From positions 62,001-126,000 of the forward strand of contig NZ_JALHRX010000014.1 of NCBI RefSeq assembly GCF_023952475.1: a stretch of DNA of 64,000 bases. The letters run 5' to 3'. The translations under genes and the position numbers were made by a program. Shown here one piece after another: positions 31,526-39,322 of the stretch (positions within the stretch are counted from its first letter, which is position 1; every line of letters starts with the position of its first letter). The notes under the pieces are model-generated. The model did no database searches and was not told the DNA's origin. It was given only the letters and a program-made list of their open reading frames with translations. This DNA is from Cupriavidus sp. WGlv3 (lineage in GTDB: Bacteria; Pseudomonadota; Gammaproteobacteria; Burkholderiales; Burkholderiaceae).

Positions 31526-32491
31526 ATGCAGCGCAGGCAATTTCTTCTGGCGGCCGCGGCCGGGCTGGCGGTGCCAGGCCTGGTGCGCGCGGCCAATGTG
31601 GCGGGGCCGGTTCGTATCGTGGTGGGCTTTGCTCCCGGCGGCGGCACGGATGTGCTGGCGCGGGTGATCGGGCAGAAGCTGGGCGTGATGTGGAACACCA
31701 GCGTGGTGGTGGAGAACAAGCCCGGTGCCACCGGTGCGATTGCCGCGGCCTATGTGGCCAAGCAGCCCCCTGACGGCACCACGCTGCTGATGGCGCATGT
31801 CAACAGCCATGCGATCGCGCCGGCGTTGTTGGACGTCAAGTACGACCCGCGCGCGGACTTCACGCCGATCTCGATGGTGGGGGTCACGCCCAATATGCTG
31901 ACCTGCCGTCCGGAACAGAAGGTGCGCACGGTTTCGGACATCGTGGCGCTGTGCCGCAAGAACCCGGGCAAGATCTCGTTCGGCTCGTCGGGCATCGGCT
32001 CGGCGCAGCACCTGGCGCTGGAACTGTTCCGGATGCAGGCGAAGATCGACGTGGTCCACGTGCCGTACAAGGGCTCGGGGCCCTTGGTGGCGGACCTGCT
32101 CGGCGGCCAGATCGACTATGCCTTCGACACCATGACCGCGGCCACGCCGTTCGTCCAGCAGGGCAAGGTGATCGCGATCGCGCAGACGCGCCTGAAGCGC
32201 GCGGCCAGCCATCCAAGCGTGCCGACACTGGCGGAGTCGGGCTTCCCGGGCCTGGACGCGGCGTCGTGGTACGGGCTGGTCGGCCCGAAGGGGATGCCGC
32301 CGGCGCTGGCGCAGCGCATGAACGAAGACGTCAACCGCGTGCTGGCGATGCCGGACGTGGCGGAGCGGCTGAAGAGCTTCGGCGCCGAGGACTCGGGCGG
32401 ATCGAACCAGCAGTTCGCCGCCTACATCACCGCGGAATCGGCCAAATGGGCCAAGGTGATCAAGGACGCCGGCGTGAAGGCGGAAAGCTGA
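31526..32491 (+). CDS. Bug/TctC-type periplasmic substrate-binding protein
   Basis: 321 aa. Tat/Sec-like signal peptide (MQRRQFLLAAAAGLAVPGLVRA, cleaved near residue 22), then the TctC fold beginning PVRIVVGFAPGGGTDVLARV and VENKPGATGAIAA, with the HVPYKGSGPLVADLLGGQID signature. Bug proteins are very numerous in Burkholderiales and bind carboxylates or amides, often without a nearby TctAB permease; none is present here. It starts a probable operon with the CoA transferase, which overlaps its stop (TGATG). Confidence 0.9.
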   Translation: MQRRQFLLAAAAGLAVPGLVRAANVAGPVRIVVGFAPGGGTDVLARVIGQKLGVMWNTSVVVENKPGATGAIAAAYVAKQPPDGTTLLMAHVNSHAIAPALLDVKYDPRADFTPISMVGVTPNMLTCRPEQKVRTVSDIVALCRKNPGKISFGSSGIGSAQHLALELFRMQAKIDVVHVPYKGSGPLVADLLGGQIDYAFDTMTAATPFVQQGKVIAIAQTRLKRAASHPSVPTLAESGFPGLDAASWYGLVGPKGMPPALAQRMNEDVNRVLAMPDVAERLKSFGAEDSGGSNQQFAAYITAESAKWAKVIKDAGVKAES

Positions 32492-33795
32492 TGGGCGACC
32501 GCCGACGCACCGATGCACGCAGCACGAACCAATTTCCCAGGATGCAACCGATGATGGATTCCCGCGACGCAAGCGCCGACACAACCCACGCCAACGCTGC
32601 GCGCCTGCCGCTTGCCGGCGTACGCGTGCTCGATGTCAGCCAGGTCATGGCCGGCCCTTACGCCTGCATGCTGCTGGCGGACCTGGGCGCCGACGTGATC
32701 AAGATCGAGCCGCCCGACGGCGGCGACCAGACGCGCGGCTCGATGGGGTTCAAGATGAAGGGCCCGGACAGCATGGGTTTCCTCAACATGAACCGCAACA
32801 AGCGCAGCGTCACGCTGGACCTGAAGACCGAATCCGGCCGCGAGGTGCTGTACCGGCTCGCGGAAACCGCCGATATCCTGGTCGAGAACTATCGCCCCGG
32901 TGTGATGAAGCGCCTGGGCATCGACTACGAGACGCTCAGCCATGTCAACCCGAAGCTGGTCTACTGCAGCATCTCCGGCTTTGGCCAGAGCGGGCCGTGG
33001 GCGACGCGGCCGGGTTTCGACCTGATGGCGCAGGCGATGTCGGGGGTGATGAGCGTGACGGGCTACCCTGGCGGCGCGCCGGTGAAGGCTGGCGTGCCGG
33101 TGGCCGATATCGGCTGCGCGCTGTTCGCGACCTACGGCATGCTGTCCGCATATATCGGCGCGAAAGAGACCGGCAGGGGGCAGTATGTCGATGCGTCGCT
33201 GTTCGATTCCGCGCTGGCGTTCTCGGTGTGGGACACCTGCGAATACTGGGGCACCGGGCGCGAGCCCGAGCCGCTCGGCACGGCCAACCGCATGAGCGCG
33301 CCGTACCAGGCGATGAAAGCGGCCGACGGCTACTTCGTGATGGGCGCGACCAACCAGAAGCTGTGGCAGTTGCTGTGCAAGACGCTGGACCGGCCCGACC
33401 TGCTGGCGGACGAACGCTTTGCCACCGTCGCGCTGCGCCTGGCCAACCGGCAGGCGCTGATCGGCGCGCTGGAAGACAGCTTCGGCAAGCACAGTGCCGA
33501 CTACTGGATCGAGCAGCTGCTGGAAGTCGGCATCCCGGCCGGGCCGATCCTGACCTACCCGCAGGCGTTCGACAGCGAGCACGGCAAGCACCGCCAGATG
33601 CGCATCGAGATCGATCATCCGATCGAAGGCAAGGTGCCCAATATTGGCTTCGCGGTGAAGATGGGCGGCACGCCGCAGCAGGTACGGCGCCCGCCGCCGC
33701 TGCTGGGCCAGCACACCGCCGAGATTCTTGACGAGCTGGGCATGTCGCACGACGAACAGCAGTCGCTGGCCGCGGCCGGCGCATTCGGCGCATGA
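32491..33795 (+). CDS. CaiB/BaiF-family (class III) CoA transferase
   Basis: 434 aa. Transfers CoA between carboxylates via an aspartyl anhydride. The family begins near LAGVRVLDVSQVMAGPYACM, with DLGADVIKIEPP, ENYRPGVMKRLGIDYE and the YCSISGFGQSGP segment. The catalytic Asp is expected in the family's FDLMAQAMSG region. The chosen ATG overlaps the upstream stop; ATGs at 32542 and 32551 (the latter after AGGA) are alternatives that would shorten the N-terminus by 17-20 residues. It overlaps the enoyl-CoA hydratase gene (ATGA). The trio suggests activation and hydration of an imported carboxylate; the compound is unknown. Confidence 0.88.
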   Translation: MGDRRRTDARSTNQFPRMQPMMDSRDASADTTHANAARLPLAGVRVLDVSQVMAGPYACMLLADLGADVIKIEPPDGGDQTRGSMGFKMKGPDSMGFLNMNRNKRSVTLDLKTESGREVLYRLAETADILVENYRPGVMKRLGIDYETLSHVNPKLVYCSISGFGQSGPWATRPGFDLMAQAMSGVMSVTGYPGGAPVKAGVPVADIGCALFATYGMLSAYIGAKETGRGQYVDASLFDSALAFSVWDTCEYWGTGREPEPLGTANRMSAPYQAMKAADGYFVMGATNQKLWQLLCKTLDRPDLLADERFATVALRLANRQALIGALEDSFGKHSADYWIEQLLEVGIPAGPILTYPQAFDSEHGKHRQMRIEIDHPIEGKVPNIGFAVKMGGTPQQVRRPPPLLGQHTAEILDELGMSHDEQQSLAAAGAFGA

Positions 33796-34595
33796 GCGCC
33801 CCGCAGCAGGCTCCCGGCGAAGGGCAGGTCACGCTGACGCGACAGGGCCAGATCGCGACGCTGACCTTCGACCGCCCGGCGGCGCGCAATGCGATGACAT
33901 GGGCGATGTACGGGCAGCTCGCCGGGCACTGCCGCGCCCTCGCCGCGGAAGGCACTGCCGGCGCGCGCGTGGTGGTGCTGCGCGGCGCGGGCGGCGAGGC
34001 CTTTGTCGCGGGGACCGACATCGCGCAGTTCCAGCAGTTCTCGGGCGGCGATGATGGGGTCGCGTACGAGGCGCGCATCGACGAGGGCATCGCGCTGGTC
34101 GAGCAATTGCCGATGCCTACCGTTGCGGTCATCGAAGGCTGGGCGGTTGGCGGCGGGCTTGCCATCGCCACCGCGTGCGACTTCCGGGTGGCGACGCCCA
34201 AGGCCCGTTTCGGCGTGCCGATCGCGAAGACGCTGGGCAATACGCTTTCCGCGCAGAACCTGGCCAAGCTGCGCGCGGCGTGGGGACTGCAGCCGGTGCG
34301 ACGCATGCTGTTGCTTGCGCAGATTCTCGATGCCGATGCGGCGTTGGCCTGCGGCTTTCTGGAGGGCGTGCATGCGCCAGAGGCGCTGGACGCCGAAGTC
34401 GCCGCGCTGTGCGAGCGGCTCGGCGCACTGGCGCCGGTGACGCAGGCGGTCATCAAGGAGTCGTTGCGCCGCCAGACCGTGGCGGCGGTGGCCGATACCG
34501 ACGATCTGGTGCGGCAGTGTTATGGCAGCGAGGACTTCCGGGAAGGGGTGGAAGCGTTCGTTGGCAAGCGTCCGCCGGTGTGGAAAGGGCGTTGA
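33792..34595 (+). CDS. Enoyl-CoA hydratase/isomerase family protein
   Basis: 267 aa crotonase fold. The oxyanion-hole and CoA-binding segments are visible (FVAGTDIAQF, and GWAVGGGLAIATACDFRVAT about residues 116-135). At the position of the second catalytic Glu of E. coli-type hydratases the sequence reads FGVPIAKTLGNTLS, without the usual E-x-x-x-G-x-x-P pattern, so it may be an isomerase, lyase or thioesterase-like member rather than a classical hydratase. It overlaps the CoA-transferase stop and ends the cluster; a hairpin follows at 34608-34636. Confidence 0.85.
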   Translation: MSAPQQAPGEGQVTLTRQGQIATLTFDRPAARNAMTWAMYGQLAGHCRALAAEGTAGARVVVLRGAGGEAFVAGTDIAQFQQFSGGDDGVAYEARIDEGIALVEQLPMPTVAVIEGWAVGGGLAIATACDFRVATPKARFGVPIAKTLGNTLSAQNLAKLRAAWGLQPVRRMLLLAQILDADAALACGFLEGVHAPEALDAEVAALCERLGALAPVTQAVIKESLRRQTVAAVADTDDLVRQCYGSEDFREGVEAFVGKRPPVWKGR

Positions 34596-34607
34596 TTCTT
34601 CGGGATC

Positions 34608-34636
34608 GCCCGACGCTATAGATAAAGGCGTCGGGC
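34608..34636. terminator. GCCCGACGC hairpin between convergent genes
   Basis: Perfect 9-bp inverted repeat GCCCGACGC/GCGTCGGGC around an 11-nt A/T-rich loop, 12 nt after the enoyl-CoA hydratase stop and 51 nt before the end of the convergent GNAT gene. No T-run follows on either strand, so it may slow or protect transcript ends rather than terminate intrinsically. Confidence 0.5.
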
Positions 34637-34686
34637 CGATTCACTGGTCGGCGGGCATCGGTCGCTGGTGCCGTTCAGCCGTCCAG

Positions 34687-35196
34687 CTACCTCACCGGCA
34701 CGGAATAAACCACCCGCACAAACTTCCGTGCCGGCTGCCGGTCTACCACTACGCCGCCCATCGCTTCCGCAATCCGGCGGCTCTTCCAGTTCTGCTCGGC
34801 GGCCGGATATACAAAGCGCGCCGGCCGTAGGGTGGCCGTCGCCCACGCCCACACGGCCAGCACCGCTTCCTTGCCAAAGCCGTGCCCATGGGCGTCTTCG
34901 CGGATCCAGATGCCGAACTCCGGCGCCGGCGTGTCGGCATGATGCAGCCCGGCCAGACCGAGGAAACAACCGTCGCTGGTCCGGCGGACCGTGAAAATGA
35001 ATTCCGTTCCGTCTTCCATGGCCGGCAGCCAGGCTTGCCAGACGTCGCGAAACGCCTCGGGCGACGGGGCGGGATCCCATTCCATGTAGCGGGCAAGCGT
35101 GGGGGTAATGCAGGGCCACGCCTCGGCTGCGTCGTGCCCGCGGAAGGGCGACAGGGTCAGGCGGTCGGAGTGGATCAGCGGGAAGGGGACGGGCAT
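34687..35196 (-). CDS. GNAT N-acetyltransferase (RimJ/RimL-like)
   Basis: 169 aa acetyl-CoA-dependent acetyltransferase. It opens like the RimJ/RimL subgroup (LIHSDRLTLSPFRGHD), with the beta4-beta5 core EFGIWIREDAHGHGFGKEA as the acetyl-CoA pyrophosphate-binding motif A and NWKSRRIAEAMGG as motif B. Substrate (protein N-terminus or small molecule) cannot be inferred. Stand-alone, convergent with the hydratase cluster and divergent from the toxin-antitoxin-like pair. Confidence 0.85.
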   Translation of the reverse strand: MPVPFPLIHSDRLTLSPFRGHDAAEAWPCITPTLARYMEWDPAPSPEAFRDVWQAWLPAMEDGTEFIFTVRRTSDGCFLGLAGLHHADTPAPEFGIWIREDAHGHGFGKEAVLAVWAWATATLRPARFVYPAAEQNWKSRRIAEAMGGVVVDRQPARKFVRVVYSVPVR

Positions 35197-35408
35197 GGAG
35201 GGTTAGGCTGGGTCGGCCAGAAGTTGGGCGCCCTTCAGCGGCAGTGTACGCCGACAATGGCGTAATCGCGCCTGCAACCCGACGCAGGACAACGGAAGAC
35301 GATTTCCGCGGCGGCGTCAGGAGACCTTGCTTACAGAGTCGTCTTAACGTCACGAACCTCGCATATCCGGACAATTCTCCAATTGCATTGCAGATGCCCT
35401 GCGTCCAT

Positions 35409-35446
35409 GGTTGTCACTTGACAACCGTAAGCTACGTCTCTAGCCT
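35409..35446 (+). promoter_or_regulatory. Palindromic operator over the promoter of the HicA-like/HTH pair
   Basis: Perfect 18-bp palindrome GGTTGTCA-CT-TGACAACC (35409-35426). Its right half contains a consensus -35, TTGACA (35418-35423); a weak -10 (TAGCCT, 35441-35446) follows at 17 bp, and the first gene starts at 35458. A palindrome covering the -35 just before a two-gene toxin-antitoxin-type operon is the standard autorepression layout. The binding protein is presumably the HTH partner encoded by the second gene; that is inference. Confidence 0.7.
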
Positions 35447-35457
35447 TGGAGAAATCG

Positions 35458-35766
35458 ATGGCCCGTGCCCAACACCCCAAGAAGGACATTGAAGTTGCGT
35501 TAAGACACGCCGAGTCTCGCGGCTGGCGTGTCGAGGCGGCGAAAGGCAGGGGCCATGCCTGGGGACGGATCTACTGTTCGCACCATGACAGCGCATGCCG
35601 TGCTGGGGAATTCTGTGTCATCAGCATCTATTGCACACCCAGGAGCCCATCCAACCACGCCACCCGGATCCGTCGGATCGTGGACAACTGCTTGCATCGG
35701 TACGAAATCCTCGCGCCGGTCGAGCTGACGGAAAAACCACCGCCATGGAATACGCGTTCACCTTAA
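35458..35766 (+). CDS. HicA-like small protein (putative toxin)
   Basis: 102 aa, basic. It begins with an amphipathic helix (KKDIEVALRHAESRGWRVE), then KGRGHAWGRIYC, which recalls the catalytic-His strand of HicA mRNA interferases (His33), and CVISIYCTPRSPSNHATRIRRIVDNC. Three Cys (40, 47, 53) cluster around the strand. The fold assignment is by pattern only. The ATG has GGAG at 35448-35451; an in-frame Met four codons upstream lacks spacing. It overlaps the HTH gene by 22 nt, so the two are translationally coupled. No enzymatic activity is proven for this family to my knowledge. Confidence 0.75.
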   Translation: MARAQHPKKDIEVALRHAESRGWRVEAAKGRGHAWGRIYCSHHDSACRAGEFCVISIYCTPRSPSNHATRIRRIVDNCLHRYEILAPVELTEKPPPWNTRSP

Positions 35767-36266
35767 GATACCAGTTGTCGGCGGATGACAGCGATCCCGA
35801 CACGCTGGTCGAACGACTCTACGAAGCCGGATGCGACGATGCAACCGTGGGCACCGGCGTGGCGGGCCGGATTGCGCTGGCGTTCGACCGGGAAGCGGAA
35901 TCAGCGGCCGACGCCATCGTCAGCGCGCTCACCGATGCCAGGCGCGCCATGCCGACCGCCACGCTGATCGAAGCGGCACCGGACCTGGTTGGCCTGACGG
36001 ACATTGCCGACACCCTCGGCATGTCGCGCCAGAACATGCGCAAGCTGATGCTTGGCCATCCGGCTTCCTTTCCCCCGCCGGTGCATGAAGGCGCAAGTGC
36101 GTTCTGGCATTTGTGGGAGGTGCTGTTGTGGATGAATGGCAAGGGTTACGAGATCGAACAGCCGCTGATGGACGTCGCTGCGGCCGCGATGCAGGTCAAT
36201 CTGGCCAGGAGCGCCGGAAACATCGTCCCGGCGATGGAGCGGCGGCTCCGCAAGCTGGTGGCCTGA
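35745..36266 (+). CDS. HTH partner protein (putative antitoxin/repressor)
   Basis: 173 aa. N-terminal half beta/alpha with a ferredoxin-like or HicB-like look (YAFTLRYQLSADDSDPDTLVERLYEAGCDDATVG), then a helix-turn-helix at 81-102 (LVGLTDIADTLGMSRQNMRKLM) of the type used by phage-style repressors, and a short C-terminal region with FWHLWEVLLWMNGKGYEI. It starts inside the preceding gene (22-nt overlap). The order toxin-first, antitoxin-second with DNA-binding domain matches HicAB. A perfect palindrome over the operon's -35 is its probable binding site. Confidence 0.8.
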   Translation: MEYAFTLRYQLSADDSDPDTLVERLYEAGCDDATVGTGVAGRIALAFDREAESAADAIVSALTDARRAMPTATLIEAAPDLVGLTDIADTLGMSRQNMRKLMLGHPASFPPPVHEGASAFWHLWEVLLWMNGKGYEIEQPLMDVAAAAMQVNLARSAGNIVPAMERRLRKLVA

Positions 36267-36306
36267 GGCAGCGCGGCGCGGATTCCGCGCCCATGCCCTC
36301 GCGTTG

Positions 36307-36843
36307 TCAGGCGTCTGGCAGTTCAAGCCGCAGCGGCTGCGCCAGCCAGCGCTCTTCACAGTTGTTTCCATCGCCGCCGCGGTCCACCACCGCGAAGCAT
36401 GAGGGTGCGTCCAGGGCCAGCAGCATGTGATGCCAGACACCGGCGCGGTAATTGACGCCTTGCCTGCCGTTGGTGATGAACGCCCGCACTGACTCGACTT
36501 CCAGCGCGTCGCCGGCCGGCGCGACCACGACCAGGAAAGGGCGCTCCGAAAGCGGGATGAACGCCTGGCTCCCGAGCGGATGGCGCTCCAGCATGGCGAT
36601 TTCCATCGGCAAGGCGTAGGGGCTGGCCTCGAACAGGTTGATCAGCGCACGGCCGCCGCCGAGTTCGACCGCTGCCAGGTCATGGTGGCGCGTGACCATG
36701 CCCCCGTTGATCGGAATGGCGCCGGGATCGCCTGCAGGGCGGGTCTCGATGACGTCGCCGAAGGGCGCAAAGGCGGCTGCGTTCAGCGGCTGCGGGTGCA
36801 GCCGCATGCGGGCGACTGCCATGTGCGCAAGCGTGGTTTCCAT
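36307..36843 (-). CDS. allA: Ureidoglycolate lyase
   Basis: 178 aa; splits ureidoglycolate into glyoxylate and urea in allantoin catabolism. Family features: MRLHPQPLNAAAFAPFGDVIE at the start, HHDLAAVELGGGRALINLFEASPY, ERHPLGSQAFIPL, and a C-terminal GVWHHMLLALD carrying the metal/substrate His pair. The ATG at 36843 has CGGAGAC upstream at 8-nt spacing; the TTG one codon earlier is unlikely. It diverges from the MFS gene across a 303-bp gap with two GGTCAGACC sites. No other allantoin gene is adjacent. Confidence 0.85.
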   Translation of the reverse strand: METTLAHMAVARMRLHPQPLNAAAFAPFGDVIETRPAGDPGAIPINGGMVTRHHDLAAVELGGGRALINLFEASPYALPMEIAMLERHPLGSQAFIPLSERPFLVVVAPAGDALEVESVRAFITNGRQGVNYRAGVWHHMLLALDAPSCFAVVDRGGDGNNCEERWLAQPLRLELPDA

Positions 36844-37146
36844 CAATAAGTCTCCGGATCTGGGAATCGCGGCAAGCGGCTGACCGCCGCGCTAGTGACG
36901 CCGTGAATGGCTTGACTGGTCAGACCAGTTGAGCCGGATTCTGCAGCAAGTCACGGCGGAGCACAAGCCGATCAGCGGCCGTTGTTTCGCTAATTGCGCA
37001 CGTATCCGGGCTTTCCCCCACATCGCATCGCCTTGACACCGGCAAGGGGCCTCCCTACCATTCGGCATCTATTGGTCAGACCGGTATGACGATGAGCCGG
37101 CCGTAGCCGGATGGCGTCGATGACTCGAACAACCAAGGAGACTTCC
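36844..37146. promoter_or_regulatory. Divergent allA/MFS control region with two GntR/FadR-type operators
   Basis: Two related dyads: ACTGGTCAGACCAGT (36915-36929, perfect 7-bp arms around a central A), 72 bp upstream of allA, and GGTCAGACC (37074-37082) before the MFS gene. They fit the TGGTnnnACCA operator of FadR-subfamily GntR proteins, and such a regulator is encoded at 38580. A promoter TTGACA-17 bp-TACCAT (37033-37061) lies just upstream of the second dyad, which would fall at about the start site and block it. The remaining sequence shows nothing else. Confidence 0.75.
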
Positions 37147-38481
37147 ATGATTCCGACAGAAACCGCGCATGCCGGCCCGGACGGCATAGCCGCGCCGCAG
37201 GCGCACGCCCAGGCCAGGGAGGACGCGGTGTACCGCAAGGTGGCCTGGCGGCTGCTGCCGTTCCTGATGCTGTGCTATGTGGTGGCCTATCTGGACCGGG
37301 TCAACGTGGGCTTTGCCAAGCTGAACATGCTGGCCGACCTGCAGTTCAGCGAGGCGGTCTACGGCCTGGGCGCGGGCTTGTTCTTTATCGGTTATTTCTT
37401 TTTCGAGGTGCCCAGCAACCTGCTGATGCACCGCATCGGCGCCAAGGCCACGATCTCGCGCATCATGATCCTGTGGAGCCTGATCTCCGCGGCGATGATG
37501 TTCGTGCAGACCAGCACGCAGTTCTACGTGCTGCGCTTCCTGCTGGGCGCGGCCGAGGCCGGCTTCTATCCCGGCATGATCCTGTACCTGACCTACTGGT
37601 TCCCGTCGCACCGGCGCGCGCGCATGGTGGCGCTGTTCATGGCTGCGATCCCGATCTCGGGCATCTTCGGCGGGCCGCTGTCGGGTTGGGTCATGGAAGC
37701 CATGCACGGCGTCAACGGCCTGCGTGGCTGGCAATGGATGTTCGTGATCGAGGCGGTGCCGTCGCTGCTGGTGGGCGTGGCCGTGCTCTGGTACCTGGAC
37801 AACAACATCCAGTCCGCGCGCTGGCTGACGGCGGACGAAAAGGCGCTGCTGGAGCGTAATATCGCCGCGGAGAACGCACATAAGAGCGCGCACATGTCGC
37901 TGCGCAATGTGGTGACCGACCCGCGCGTGCTGCAAATGACGATGATCTGCTTCTGCACGGTGATGGGCCAGTACGGGCTGACCTTCTGGCTGCCCACGCT
38001 GATCAAGCAGACCGGGGTGAAAAGCGTGCTGGACGTGGGCCTGCTGACCGCGATCCCGTTCGGCGTGGCGGTGTGTTCGATGATCCTGGTCAGCCGCAGT
38101 TCGGACCGCATGCGCGAACGCCGCTGGCATCTGATCGTGCCCTTCTGCTGCGCGGCCACGGGCCTGGTGCTGAGCGCCGTGTTCAGCCACAACACCGCGC
38201 TGTCGCTCGCCGCGCTGGCGTTGGCGGCCGGCGGCAGCCTGGCCACGTCGCCGCTGTTCTGGAGCCTGCCCACCTCGATTCTGTCGGGCGTGGGCGCCGC
38301 GGCGGGGATTGCGCTGATCAACTCGTTCGCCAACCTTGCCGGCTTTATCAGCCCGTACATGATCGGGCTGATCAAGGATGCCACCCAGAGCACCGATGCC
38401 GCGATGTTCGTGCTGGCGGCGGTGCTGCTGTGCGGCGCGTTGCTGACTTACTCGGTGCCGGCCAAACTGGTCAACAAGTAA
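37147..38481 (+). CDS. MFS transporter, anion:cation symporter (ACS) family
   Basis: 444 aa, twelve membrane segments. Family marks: the loop after helix 1 DRVNVGFAKLNMLADL, EVPSNLLMHRIGAK and the FLLGAAEAGFYPGMILYLTYWFP segment typical of ACS importers of carboxylates such as phthalate, tartrate or ureidosuccinate-like compounds. The ATG at 37147 has AAGGAG at ideal spacing; a start 36 nt upstream lacks one. Divergent from allA and controlled by the same dyads, it may import a ureide or a carboxylate degraded to ureidoglycolate. That substrate link is inference. Confidence 0.88.
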   Translation: MIPTETAHAGPDGIAAPQAHAQAREDAVYRKVAWRLLPFLMLCYVVAYLDRVNVGFAKLNMLADLQFSEAVYGLGAGLFFIGYFFFEVPSNLLMHRIGAKATISRIMILWSLISAAMMFVQTSTQFYVLRFLLGAAEAGFYPGMILYLTYWFPSHRRARMVALFMAAIPISGIFGGPLSGWVMEAMHGVNGLRGWQWMFVIEAVPSLLVGVAVLWYLDNNIQSARWLTADEKALLERNIAAENAHKSAHMSLRNVVTDPRVLQMTMICFCTVMGQYGLTFWLPTLIKQTGVKSVLDVGLLTAIPFGVAVCSMILVSRSSDRMRERRWHLIVPFCCAATGLVLSAVFSHNTALSLAALALAAGGSLATSPLFWSLPTSILSGVGAAAGIALINSFANLAGFISPYMIGLIKDATQSTDAAMFVLAAVLLCGALLTYSVPAKLVNK

Positions 38482-38579
38482 GGGGCGGGGCGGGCCGGAT
38501 TGTCGGCTAGAATTTCCGGCAGCCGGCCCTGCGCCCTGGCTTTCCGTTAAGCGTCCCCTTACTGGTTTTCCCCGCACGT

Positions 38580-39287
38580 ATGACAGGATCTTCCGCCTCC
38601 GTCGCCAACCAGGCCGTCAGCCTTATCCAGCAATGGGTGCGCGACGGCACGTTCCCCGCGGGCACGCTGCTGCCGGCGCAGCGGGAACTGGCGGCGAAGG
38701 TCGGCATCAGCCGCGCGTCATTGCGCGAGGCGATCTCCACCCTGCAGGGCATGGGCGTGGTGGTGTCGCGTCCGGGCAAGGGCGTCTATGTGACCGCTGC
38801 CGGTGACAGCGCCGCAGCCACGCCGCCGTGGCGCTTTGCCGCCACGCATTCGCTGATCGATATCTACCAGCTGCGCTTTGCGCTGGAAGGGCTGACCGCG
38901 CGGCTGGCCGCGCTGGCCATCTCCGCCGGCGAAATCGAGCAGCTGCGCCAGAACGCGGCCACCATGCAGCGGGCGATCGAGGCCGATGCCTACGACGAGG
39001 CCTCGCAGCTGGACTATGAGTTCCACACGCTGATCGTCACAGTGTCTGGCAACCAGGTCATCCGCGAGATCCTGCGCGAAAGCGCCGAGGTGATGCGCGA
39101 GAGCCAGCGCCTGCCGTACTACCGGCGCGGCGCGCGCAACGCCACCTTCCTCGAGCACAGCGCCATCATCGAGGCGCTGGCCGCGCGCCAGCCGGAACAG
39201 GCGCAGCGTGCGATGGAGCGTCACATCATGTTGGCGGCACGCCGGGCCGGCGTGCATTTCCCTACCGGCGACGAAAAGGATGAGTGA
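38580..39287 (+). CDS. GntR-family (FadR subfamily) regulator
   Basis: 235 aa. N-terminal winged HTH (about residues 12-75) with LPAQRELAAKVGISRASLREAI and VSRPGKGVYV, then an all-alpha FCD ligand domain containing metal-type residues (LDYEFHTLIVTVSGN, and EHSAIIEALAARQPEQA). FCD regulators sense small acids, often through a metal. It follows the MFS gene by 98 bp and is the likely repressor of the allA/MFS promoters with their GGTCAGACC dyads. The gene ends just before a convergent Bug-type gene. Confidence 0.9.
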   Translation: MTGSSASVANQAVSLIQQWVRDGTFPAGTLLPAQRELAAKVGISRASLREAISTLQGMGVVVSRPGKGVYVTAAGDSAAATPPWRFAATHSLIDIYQLRFALEGLTARLAALAISAGEIEQLRQNAATMQRAIEADAYDEASQLDYEFHTLIVTVSGNQVIREILRESAEVMRESQRLPYYRRGARNATFLEHSAIIEALAARQPEQAQRAMERHIMLAARRAGVHFPTGDEKDE

Positions 39288-39322
39288 GCTCCGGCGCGAA
39301 CGGACGCCGGTCGCGCCACGCC

